Source: Clostridia bacterium
GTDB taxonomy: Bacteria; Bacillota; Clostridia; Oscillospirales; Acutalibacteraceae
NCBI GenBank assembly: GCA_017475765.1
Contig: JAFVEY010000049.1
Location: 1-48,690, forward strand
DNA length: 48,690 nt
Reading direction: 5' to 3'
The notes beneath the pieces were generated by a model. The model did not search any database. It was not told the origin of the DNA and saw only the letters and a list, made by a program, of their open reading frames with translations. The translations under genes and the position numbers were made by a program. Shown here piece by piece: positions 34,086 through 42,172 of this stretch (position 1 is the stretch's first letter; every line of letters starts with the position of its first letter).

Positions 34086-34796
34086 TTACACAAGACCTCT
34101 GCGTTTGAGAAGTCTTTTTGAAATCAGATTTCCGACTCCCTGAACTGTCATTACAATAACAATAAGTATGTAAATACAGGCAAACAGCTTATCGTGCTGG
34201 AAACGCTGATAACCGTAACGGACAGCGATATCACCAATGCCGCCCGCTCCGAAGTTACCTGCGAGAGCCGTCATGGATATCACCGTGATCACAGCTGTTG
34301 TAAAGCCTCTGATCAGCGATGGCAGCGTTTCGGGAATGATAACACGGAAAATAATCTGAAAATTGGTGCTGCCGATGGATTTTGCAGCATCAATCTTTCC
34401 TTTTGATATTTCAAGCAGACTGCTTTCGACGATTCTTGCATACATCGGAATACAGCTTGCCGAAATCGCTATAATACATGAATTCGTTCCGTAGGACTGA
34501 CCGAATATCAATCTTGCAACGGGAATCATGAGTATTATCATAATCATTTCAGGCAGCGAACGAAGAACATTGATAAACCAGCCTGAAATGGTATATGGTA
34601 TTTTGAGAGGAATAAGACCGTCAGGATTAAGCGCCGTAAGGATTATTCCAAGAACAATACCGCCTATGAGCATTATGATGGAAGCCAATAATGTCATATA
34701 GAGCGTATCTGCTACCGAGGGAAATATGTCTTTCCATATTTCTGGGGAAAAAGATCCGAGAAATACTTCCCAGAACGAATAATTCAGCAAACTCAT
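34086..34796 (-). CDS. metI: Methionine-type ABC importer permease
   Basis: 236 residues with five to six membrane helices. The EAA coupling loop is visible in ESSLLEISKGKIDAAKSIGSTNFQIIFRVIIPETLPSLIRG, which docks on the MetN ATPase. MetI-type endings (GAGGIGDIAVRYGYQRF) are present. It lies between metN and metQ, 32 bases after metN. Confidence 0.95.
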   Translation of the reverse strand: MSLLNYSFWEVFLGSFSPEIWKDIFPSVADTLYMTLLASIIMLIGGIVLGIILTALNPDGLIPLKIPYTISGWFINVLRSLPEMIMIILMIPVARLIFGQSYGTNSCIIAISASCIPMYARIVESSLLEISKGKIDAAKSIGSTNFQIIFRVIIPETLPSLIRGFTTAVITVISMTALAGNFGAGGIGDIAVRYGYQRFQHDKLFACIYILIVIVMTVQGVGNLISKRLLKRRGLV

Positions 34797-34828
34797 TTCA
34801 TCACCCTTTATTTTTAAATTCTGTCATA

Positions 34829-35614
34829 TCATATTCCGCCGCCGTCTCTGAGTTCCGGCTGCTGCAGCTCGAAGAAAACCTTTGCAAACAGTTTTCCTGT
34901 GTGGCTGTGCGGATTTTTGAATATCTCGCTGACTTCTCCGGATTCTATTATCAATCCGTCCTGAAGAACAGCCATTCGCTGACATGAATATCTTATGGCA
35001 TCCAGTTCATGGGTGATCATGATTATCGTAATACCCTTTTTCCTGTTGATTTCTTTCAGCAGGTCGAGTATCTGAAGTGTTGTCTGCGGATCCAACGCCG
35101 AAGTAGCTTCATCGCTGATCAGCAGGTCAGGATCGCTTATCAGGGCTCTTGCTATGCCTACTCTTTGCTTTTGTCCCCCCGAAAGTCCTCCGGGATAAGA
35201 GTTCAGCTTATCTGTCAGTCCGACAAGCTCGGCTGTTTCACGAACCCTTTTGTCTATCTCGTCCTTTTTCACTTTGCTTATTTTAAGCGGATAAGCGATA
35301 TTATTATATACCGTTTTGGCTTCAAAAAGATTAAATGTCTGAAAAACGACTCCGATCTTTTTTCTTGCCTGTAAAAGTCCCTTTTTGGAAAGACTTAATA
35401 TATCCGTATCGCCTACTGTGATTTTTCCGCTGTCCGGCGTTTCCAGACGATTGATACATCGTGCAAGCGTTGATTTTCCTGCGCCGCTGAAACCGATGAC
35501 ACCAAATATTTCGCCCTTTTTTATCGAAAGATCTACTCCCTTAAGAACTTCCAGCGTTGCACCATGAACCTTAAAGGATTTATGAAGGCCTTCGATCTCA
35601 ACGTAATTACTCAT
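34829..35614 (-). CDS. metN: Methionine-type ABC importer ATPase, without NIL domain
   Basis: 261 residues. Walker A GFSGAGKST, signature LSGGQKQRVGIARAL, Walker B DLLISDEATSALDP and switch His (MITHEL) are intact. Typical MetN proteins are about 340 residues with a C-terminal NIL (ACT-like) domain that binds methionine and trans-inhibits transport. Here the protein ends soon after the ATPase fold, so that feedback is missing. The ribosome site AAAGGAG is 19 bases from the ATG; a six-codon reading (TTG at about 35631) ends in TGA overlapping the ATG, so translational coupling is possible. Confidence 0.93.
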   Translation of the reverse strand: MSNYVEIEGLHKSFKVHGATLEVLKGVDLSIKKGEIFGVIGFSGAGKSTLARCINRLETPDSGKITVGDTDILSLSKKGLLQARKKIGVVFQTFNLFEAKTVYNNIAYPLKISKVKKDEIDKRVRETAELVGLTDKLNSYPGGLSGGQKQRVGIARALISDPDLLISDEATSALDPQTTLQILDLLKEINRKKGITIIMITHELDAIRYSCQRMAVLQDGLIIESGEVSEIFKNPHSHTGKLFAKVFFELQQPELRDGGGI

Positions 35615-35651
35615 ATAAAATCAAATTTCAATGCTCCTTTATTTTTTATCC

Positions 35652-35693
35652 TTACAACTTATTGCCAAGCTTCATTCCACAGTCACTACACAT
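35652..35693 (-). promoter_or_regulatory. Met/Cys-containing mini-ORF in the metN leader
   Basis: The 13-codon reading MCSDCGMKLGNKL-stop lies between the metN promoter and gene. It carries two Met and two Cys codons. The start lacks a strong ribosome site, so it is only a candidate leader peptide; it also resembles the first residues of a zinc-ribbon protein. Confidence 0.3.
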
Positions 35694-35780
35694 CATATAA
35701 CATCACCGCTTTCATTGATTCAATATCTATGTAAACTCATCGACATGAGCCGTGAGGAATAGTATTGATCGGATGTGCTT

Positions 35781-35809
35781 ATTATAATACCTGATTCCGT
35801 AAAAAGCAA
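35781..35809 (-). promoter_or_regulatory. metNIQ promoter
   Basis: TTGCTT (35804-35809), 17 bases and TATAAT (35781-35786) on the minus strand, giving a leader of about 165 bases. No SAM or other known riboswitch signature was seen in it. Confidence 0.65.
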
Positions 35810-35850
35810 TTATCGGATTTTTATGACGAAATATAAATTAAATCAATAAC

Positions 35851-36768
35851 TCAGATTTTCAGATAGTCTTTAAGCTGACTGATATACACCTCTGCTATCT
35901 GCGACAACAGAGAACCGTCCTTGACAATATAGCCTATTGTCATGATCGTGTTTCTGTTTTCCTCATCCTCACGGAACGGTACTGTCAGATAATCGGAGCT
36001 GTTCAGATCCTCGCTGATGATCCCCGAACAAAGTGTATAGCCGTGAAGTCCTTTCATCAGATTAAGCATAGTTGCACGGTCATTTGTCTTGATTGTTCTG
36101 GGATATTCAATATCGCTGAGTATTTCCTCTGAAAGATAAAACGAACTTCTGTCACCCTGTTCAAATGACAGACAGGAATAATCCTCAAGCTGTTCAAGTC
36201 CGATGGATTCTTCCTTTGCCAGCGGATGATCCTTATGAAGATACACATAAGCGCTGCAGTCAACCAGCTTATTGAATATAAGCCCGTTTTCTTTGAGCAG
36301 CTTTTTGATGATCCTGCTGTTATAATCACTCAGATACAGGATCCCTATTTCGCTTTTCAGCGTTCCTACATCATTGATCACTTCCAGCGTTTTTGTTTCT
36401 CTGAGCGCAAATTCATATTTCAGCGTACCAAACTGTTTCACCGTTTCCACAAACGCCTGCACGGCAAAGGAATAATGCTGGGTCGATACTCCGAATTTTC
36501 TTTTGATATTAGCCTTGTCGCTGTAACGCTGTTGCAGGATTTCATAATGCTGATACACCTGTCTTGCATACTGGAGAAAGTCGATGCCCTCAGAGGTCAG
36601 GGTCACACCCTTGCCTGTTCTGAAAAATATACTGATGCCAGTCTCGTTTTCCAATGCCTTGATCGAGCTTGTGAGCGACGGCTGTGTGATATAAAGTATT
36701 TCTGCCGCCTTATTCATAGACCCGGATTCTGCAACAGTTATGGCATAATGTATCTGTTGTAAAGTCAT
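35851..36768 (-). CDS. LysR-family transcriptional regulator
   Basis: 305 residues. The N-terminal winged helix MTLQQIHYAITVAESGSMNKAAEILYITQPSLTSSIKALE and an effector domain (about 90-300) are typical of the CysB/CysL/CbbR group. It lies between the nitrogenase-like operon and metNIQ on the same strand, so it is a likely activator of one or both in response to sulfur status. ATG 36768 has GAGGTGA upstream. A terminator and a Met/Cys-rich mini-ORF precede it. Mar-type gene sets in other bacteria are also under a LysR regulator, which supports but does not prove the link. Confidence 0.92.
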   Translation of the reverse strand: MTLQQIHYAITVAESGSMNKAAEILYITQPSLTSSIKALENETGISIFFRTGKGVTLTSEGIDFLQYARQVYQHYEILQQRYSDKANIKRKFGVSTQHYSFAVQAFVETVKQFGTLKYEFALRETKTLEVINDVGTLKSEIGILYLSDYNSRIIKKLLKENGLIFNKLVDCSAYVYLHKDHPLAKEESIGLEQLEDYSCLSFEQGDRSSFYLSEEILSDIEYPRTIKTNDRATMLNLMKGLHGYTLCSGIISEDLNSSDYLTVPFREDEENRNTIMTIGYIVKDGSLLSQIAEVYISQLKDYLKI

Positions 36769-36804
36769 ATTTTATCACCTCAGATTTTAAAAAATATAAA
36801 AATA

Positions 36805-36835
36805 AGGAGCAAATATATTCAACATATCTGCTCCT
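36805..36835 (-). terminator. Terminator between the nitrogenase-like operon and lysR
   Basis: Minus strand: the stem AGGAGCA...TGCTCCT (36829-36835 with 36805-36811), extended by AT pairs, then TATTTTTATATTTTTT. It ends the nifD-to-nifU operon or attenuates read-through into the LysR gene. Confidence 0.8.
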
Positions 36836-36852
36836 GAAATATACTGATCCTT

Positions 36853-36954
36853 TTATTTCCGGGTCGTCAGACCGTGATCAATACAGACATAAATATGCCG
36901 ATATAAAGCAGATACAATTTTGCCGCCCGACATATACATCCTACACATTATCAC
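36853..36954 (-). CDS. Small Met/Cys-rich ORF (33 aa) ahead of the terminator
   Basis: GTG 36954 lies nine bases after AAAGGAG. The reading starts MIMCRMYMSGGKIVSALYRH and ends GLTTRK. Five of the first eight residues are Met or Cys. It lies between the nifU-like stop and the terminator before lysR. It could be a leader peptide for attenuation or a small operon protein. No family is recognised. Confidence 0.4.
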   Translation of the reverse strand: MIMCRMYMSGGKIVSALYRHIYVCIDHGLTTRK

Positions 36955-36969
36955 GATCCATCTCTCCTT

Positions 36970-37404
36970 TCAAAAATCACATCCGTCACACAGGCTGCAG
37001 CCAATTGCGAAATCAAACGGATCATATCCTATACCGTTATTATCATAATAATTTTTTATTGCCGCCTGAAGCGCTTCACATACAAAAACAGCACTTTTCA
37101 GTCTTGAAGCCGGAAATCCGCCCAATGCCTTGTCCAGCTCACCGCTGTTGGCAAGCAGCAAGGCATCTGAAAGCGTTTTTCCCTTTATCGCTTCAGTCAG
37201 ATATGATGCGGAAGCAATGGCTGCCGCTCCTCCGAAAACTTCAAAGCCTGACGAGGTGATGATTCCGCTGTCCACCTTGATAAACAGCCTTATGACATCA
37301 CCGCAATGAACACTGCCGACTTCTCCGATGCCGTCCGAATTCCGCACAGCGCCCATATTTTTCGGATGAAGAAAATGCTCCATTATTTGATCATTATACA
37401 GCAT
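36970..37404 (-). CDS. Degenerate IscU/NifU-like Fe-S scaffold with CxxCxxC tail
   Basis: 144 residues. The fold is that of IscU/NifU-N: start MLYNDQIMEHFLHPKNMG, then SVHCGDVIRLFIKV with the first ligand Cys34 and Asp36. The second ligand position reads FGGAAAIASAS (Cys to Gly). The third, normally 'HCS', reads LKSAVFVCEAL (Cys shifted by several residues). A C-terminal tail not found in IscU ends GCSLCDGCDF, with Cys136, 139 and 142. It overlaps nifS by 11 bases, so desulfurase and scaffold are made together. It may be an adapted scaffold or carrier for the nitrogenase-like enzyme. Confidence 0.85.
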   Translation of the reverse strand: MLYNDQIMEHFLHPKNMGAVRNSDGIGEVGSVHCGDVIRLFIKVDSGIITSSGFEVFGGAAAIASASYLTEAIKGKTLSDALLLANSGELDKALGGFPASRLKSAVFVCEALQAAIKNYYDNNGIGYDPFDFAIGCSLCDGCDF

Positions 37405-38581
37405 GGAGTTTCTCCTCCCCGTCTTTTTTAAATACAGACGAAAAAGACCTCAAATAGCTTACTATCTTTGTCACGCTCGAAATGATATAATCCGCCTGTT
37501 CGAAGGTGTTATATCTTCCGAGCGTGATCCTTAACGTACCCCTGATATATTCCTGTGGAACACCGATACTTCTGAGAACATGACTGGGCTGAGAGGATGA
37601 TGAATTACAGGCTGAGCCGTTTGAGACGCTGATTCCGATATTATCAAGCAGCAAGATAAGACTTTCTCCGTCAATTCCTTCAAAGCTTATATTGATATTT
37701 CCCGGAAGTCTGTGTTCCGGATCGCCGTTGAGCCTTGTATCCGGTATTGCAAGCAGTCCGCTGATGACTTTGTCACGCAAACGGCGGATCTGCTCCGATT
37801 CTGTATCAATATTTTCCACAGACTCTTTCAGAGCAGCGGCAAGTCCTATGATAGCCGGAACATTTTCTGTTCCCGGTCGGCGATTTTTTTCCTGACCTCC
37901 GCCCTCTATCAGACGGCTTAGTGCAATACCCTTTCTTGCGTATAATACTCCCGAACCCTTTGGTCCGTGGAATTTATGTCCCGAAAGAGAAAGCAAGTCG
38001 ATATTTTGCTGCTGAACATCTATGGGCAGATGTCCTGCCGCCTGAACCGCATCGGTATGGAACAGTATTCCTTTTTCACGGCATACCGCTCCGATTTCTG
38101 CTATTGGCTGTATCGTTCCGATTTCATTATTGGCATACATTACGCTGACAAGTGCCGTATCCTCCCGTATAGCAGAAGATATTTTCTCTGCCGGCACAAT
38201 GCCGTTCAGGTCAGGGTCGATAAGCGTAACATCAAATCCCTGCTTTTTCAGCTTTGTGAGCGTATGCAGAACGGCATGATGCTCAAAAGAGGTCGAAATG
38301 ATATGCTTCTTTCCTCTTTCCGCACCAAGAAGCGCCGCTGAGATGACAGCCTGGTTGTCAGACTCCGTACCTCCGGAAGTAAAGGTGATCTCTCTGCCCG
38401 ATGAAGCATTGATAGCTTCTGCAACAGTTTCACGAGCCTTATTGATATCGTCTTTTATTTTCTGACCTGCCGAATGTATACTTGACGGATTGGCATAAAG
38501 CTCGTCAAAATACGGCAGCATTGCTTTTTTTGCGTTTTCGCTGAGTTTGGTTGTCGCCGCATTGTCTGCATATGTAAACAT
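37394..38581 (-). CDS. nifS: Cysteine desulfurase (NifS/IscS-like)
   Basis: PLP enzyme that takes sulfur from cysteine for Fe-S cluster assembly. 395 residues. PLP Lys near 204 in SLSGHKFHGPKG, His motif FEHHAVLHT, and catalytic Cys near 324 in GSACNSSSSQPSHVL. The short loop around the Cys and its following residues fits the NifS/IscS (class I) group. ATG 38581 has GGAGGGA upstream and lies 22 bases after nifH. Its placement at the end of the nitrogenase-like operon, overlapping the scaffold-like gene, points to a dedicated sulfur supply for the metalloclusters. Confidence 0.95.
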   Translation of the reverse strand: MFTYADNAATTKLSENAKKAMLPYFDELYANPSSIHSAGQKIKDDINKARETVAEAINASSGREITFTSGGTESDNQAVISAALLGAERGKKHIISTSFEHHAVLHTLTKLKKQGFDVTLIDPDLNGIVPAEKISSAIREDTALVSVMYANNEIGTIQPIAEIGAVCREKGILFHTDAVQAAGHLPIDVQQQNIDLLSLSGHKFHGPKGSGVLYARKGIALSRLIEGGGQEKNRRPGTENVPAIIGLAAALKESVENIDTESEQIRRLRDKVISGLLAIPDTRLNGDPEHRLPGNINISFEGIDGESLILLLDNIGISVSNGSACNSSSSQPSHVLRSIGVPQEYIRGTLRITLGRYNTFEQADYIISSVTKIVSYLRSFSSVFKKDGEEKLHAV

Positions 38582-38603
38582 CGGTTAAGTCCCTCCGTAA
38601 AAA

Positions 38604-39443
<840 letters not shown>

Positions 39444-39461
39444 TTACTCCTTATTGCTGAT

Positions 39462-40337
39462 TTAACCATGTGAAAATGTATCTTTTTGCCGGATACGCTT
39501 CAGATAGATCTGATCGCCGTAATCCTTTTCACCCGGCACACCGATCGCATCGGCACGACATCTCTGACAATGTCTGAATACATCTATATACTGTCCCGCT
39601 TTTTGTCTGACACCGTCTATCTCTGCACAGGACGGCGCACGGCAGTCCTTGAGTTCGTTCTGCGGTATCAGCGGAATGATATTATAGATCGAAGCTCCTG
39701 CTTCACTTACTGCCTTTGCAATGGCTTCAATATGATCGTCATTGATTCCCGGCACCAAAACCGTATTTACTTTTATGGTAATACCTGCAGAGCTTACCTT
39801 TTTAATGCCTGCCAGTTGATTTTTAATAAGTATCTCCGCTGCTTCTCTGCCCTTATAATGTACGCCGTGATAAAGAATTCCGTTATTCAGCTTTGCTTCA
39901 ATATCCGGATCAACTGCATTGACCGTCACGGTCAGGGAATCTATCCCCGTTTCGATAATTTCGTCTGCCTTTTCCAGAAGAAGCAGTCCGTTTGTACTCA
40001 TACATTTTATAATATTGGGAAAGCTGTCACGAATCAGTCTGAAGGTTTCCAACGCATAGTCGGACGCAAGCGTATCGCCGGGACCTGCAATGCCCGCAAC
40101 TGTTATATCCGGACAAAGCTCCAGCGAACGTCTGACAACATCGACAGCTTCGGACGGCTTGATCACAGTAGATGCCACACCCGGTCTTTTTTCATAATCA
40201 TTGATACGTCTGTCACAGAACTTACATTCAATATTGCAGGTAGGGCTGATCGGCAGATGTATCCTGCCTGTCGTTCCCTTTTTACCCAAAGCGTAGCACG
40301 GATGCTTATCGGTAAGCTCCTGATAACTGATAGCCAT
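39462..40337 (-). CDS. nifB: NifB-like radical SAM protein (8Fe carbide cofactor synthase)
   Basis: Builds the 8Fe-9S-C core (NifB-co) from two 4Fe-4S clusters and SAM. Start ATG 40337 has GAGGGA upstream, giving 291 residues with no NifX domain. Radical-SAM motif C34-x3-C38-x2-C41 (CNIECKFC), preceded by HPC (Cys14) and RIHLPISP, followed by RPGVAS. The end carries the NifB signature FRHCQRCRADAIG. All features of an active NifB are there. Since no NifE/N is present, the cofactor would pass directly to the D/K-like enzyme, as thought for Mar systems. Confidence 0.93.
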   Translation of the reverse strand: MAISYQELTDKHPCYALGKKGTTGRIHLPISPTCNIECKFCDRRINDYEKRPGVASTVIKPSEAVDVVRRSLELCPDITVAGIAGPGDTLASDYALETFRLIRDSFPNIIKCMSTNGLLLLEKADEIIETGIDSLTVTVNAVDPDIEAKLNNGILYHGVHYKGREAAEILIKNQLAGIKKVSSAGITIKVNTVLVPGINDDHIEAIAKAVSEAGASIYNIIPLIPQNELKDCRAPSCAEIDGVRQKAGQYIDVFRHCQRCRADAIGVPGEKDYGDQIYLKRIRQKDTFSHG

Positions 40338-40422
40338 ATTATTTTCCCTCATTTCTTGAAAATCATTGCTCAGCGACATTGCTGATGATTTCAATATTCA
40401 TTTAATTTTATTCAACTCTTTA

Positions 40423-40761
40423 TCAGGCAGCGAATACCTTATCGAGAATAAGCTTTTCAAGAACTGCATCAATATTTCCGCTCACTTCAAACACACGGAT
40501 CCCCTTGCTGATGATATAGGCTGCCGCACCCTCACCGATTCTGCTGACAAGTATTGCGTCACAATCCGAAAGCATATCAAGCGTAAGGTCAAAATTTGTT
40601 TTGTTATGGACCCGTTTTTGCTGACAGGCTGCCACCGCATCCCTCACTTCAACAAAGTGGTGTCCGTTTTCGCTCAGCTCATATACCCTGAAAAATGCCG
40701 CTCTGCCAAAATGCTCATTGACATTTATGCCGTCTGTACTTGCAATTGCTACTTTTGACAC
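40423..40761 (-). CDS. NifX/NafY-family cofactor-binding protein
   Basis: 112 residues, start GTG 40761 nine bases after GGGAG. A single dinitrogenase Fe-Mo cofactor domain: VAIASTDGINVNEHFGRAAFFRVYEL at the start, then CDAILVSRIGEGAAAYIISKGIRVFEV. Such proteins bind or carry NifB-co or related clusters. Position between nifK-like and nifB suggests a carrier for the cofactor made by NifB. Confidence 0.9.
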   Translation of the reverse strand: MSKVAIASTDGINVNEHFGRAAFFRVYELSENGHHFVEVRDAVAACQQKRVHNKTNFDLTLDMLSDCDAILVSRIGEGAAAYIISKGIRVFEVSGNIDAVLEKLILDKVFAA

Positions 40762-40834
40762 TAAATCCAACTCCCTGATATATAAAATGAAACAAATATC
40801 TTCTGTCCGCAGACAGCAAAGGCACTCCGCCTTC

Positions 40835-42172
40835 TTATTTGTAGGTATAAAGTACGGTATCGTAAATATCCTCGATTACTCTCAGACCTCCCGTATAACC
40901 GATATAATTTGTCGTCAGAACCAATCTGTACGGTGTCGGAAGAGAAGCAGAAAGAAAATCATAGCCCTTCTCTTTTGCAAGCTCCTTATCCCAGCCGCTG
41001 CCTATGATAAGACCTCTGCCGTTATGACTGGTATGCCTGATAATATCCTGCGCCTTGCCGGCATCGGGATCAAAATAAACGGGAATTTCACGCTTGTCGG
41101 AGGTTGATTTCAGATCTGCCGAGATCTGTTCGATATATTCCTTCGGCGTATTATCAACGATAAATTGTTCTTTTGGAACAATACCGGTTTCATGCAGTAA
41201 AAATTTGGAAAGACCTACGACATAACCTGCATCGTGCAGAATATGAACGTGATTCGGCAGTCCGTAACGGAATTCCAGAAGGAAGGTTGCAAGATTGTCT
41301 ATTTCTTCATAATATGCGTGTTCTTCCAATCTGATAAAATCCAATGCCTTTTTCTTATCAAGACCGGCACCCTGCTCATTCGCAAAATCAATCACGCCGC
41401 TGAGAAATCTTGTTGTTTCGTTAGCACCTATGGGCAAATAGCGGAAATGATAGTAAGGCTGACCGTATTTCTGCTCAAGATGTTTTACTATTTTTTCACC
41501 GTACCAGGGAGAAACCAATATATTAAAATTCGCTCTCGGAATCGTCTGCCATTCGGAAACACCCTTGGAAAACGGTCCGAATAAAACATTGACTTCCAGT
41601 CCCAGTCCTTCAAGAAGTCTTTTGTATTCCACAAGATTACCCTTCCAGAACGGATCCTGATAAGGTATCGAAGCAAAAAGATTGACAAGCTTCTTTTCGC
41701 TTCTGACAGGGTTTTCTTCGATAAACCTGTCAACATACTGATCAATGATAGCATTAACGACATTGCTGTGTGAAACGAAATTATTGGACTTAAAGCCTGC
41801 TGTTTCCACATGGACGATCGGCTTGCCCTCTGCAAGAAATTCGTCCGTTACGCTTGCCACATCATCTCCGACGATATCAGCAGTACAGCCTGTCACAACT
41901 ACCTGAAGATCGGTATCAAGCACCTTATATGTATTTTCGATGATAGAACGAAGTCTGTTGACACCTCCGAACACCACCTCTGTTTCGCTGAAATTCGTAC
42001 ACGGCGATGTATTGCCGCCCGCATAGCCTGTCGAGCGCTCAAAAAAACCTGCTATCATCGTTCCGCAGCCGGGACCCGAATGAAGAATCGGAGTCGCTCT
42101 CGGAATCGCAACTACTGTCTGTAATGCGCCTATTGCACAGGCATAGCGCTCCTGCTCTATAAGACCTGACAT
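40835..42172 (-). CDS. NifK-like subunit of a nitrogenase-like reductase (MarK candidate)
   Basis: 445 residues from ATG 42172, with GGGAGG nine bases upstream. The stop of the D-like gene overlaps the start (TGATG). All three P-cluster cysteines of the beta chain are present: Cys36 in HSGPGCGTM, Cys58 in NTSPCTNFSETEVVFGG and Cys96 in VVTGCTADIVGDD. The N-terminus is shorter than in NifK. The rest shows the three Rossmann-type domains of the family (VSPWYGEKIVKHLEQKYG, ITNYIGYTGG-like end). It should form an alpha2beta2 complex with the D-like protein and receive electrons from the NifH-like protein. Confidence 0.92.
   Translation of the reverse strand: MSGLIEQERYACAIGALQTVVAIPRATPILHSGPGCGTMIAGFFERSTGYAGGNTSPCTNFSETEVVFGGVNRLRSIIENTYKVLDTDLQVVVTGCTADIVGDDVASVTDEFLAEGKPIVHVETAGFKSNNFVSHSNVVNAIIDQYVDRFIEENPVRSEKKLVNLFASIPYQDPFWKGNLVEYKRLLEGLGLEVNVLFGPFSKGVSEWQTIPRANFNILVSPWYGEKIVKHLEQKYGQPYYHFRYLPIGANETTRFLSGVIDFANEQGAGLDKKKALDFIRLEEHAYYEEIDNLATFLLEFRYGLPNHVHILHDAGYVVGLSKFLLHETGIVPKEQFIVDNTPKEYIEQISADLKSTSDKREIPVYFDPDAGKAQDIIRHTSHNGRGLIIGSGWDKELAKEKGYDFLSASLPTPYRLVLTTNYIGYTGGLRVIEDIYDTVLYTYK

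Noticed and set aside
35615-35850. SAM or other methionine riboswitch before metNIQ
   Set aside because: I looked for SAM-I style stem patterns and a leader terminator and found none; only a promoter and a mini-ORF are visible.
39486-40385. 299-codon open frame on the plus strand opposite nifB
   Set aside because: Composition is that of an antisense shadow; the minus-strand NifB has all family motifs and a ribosome site.
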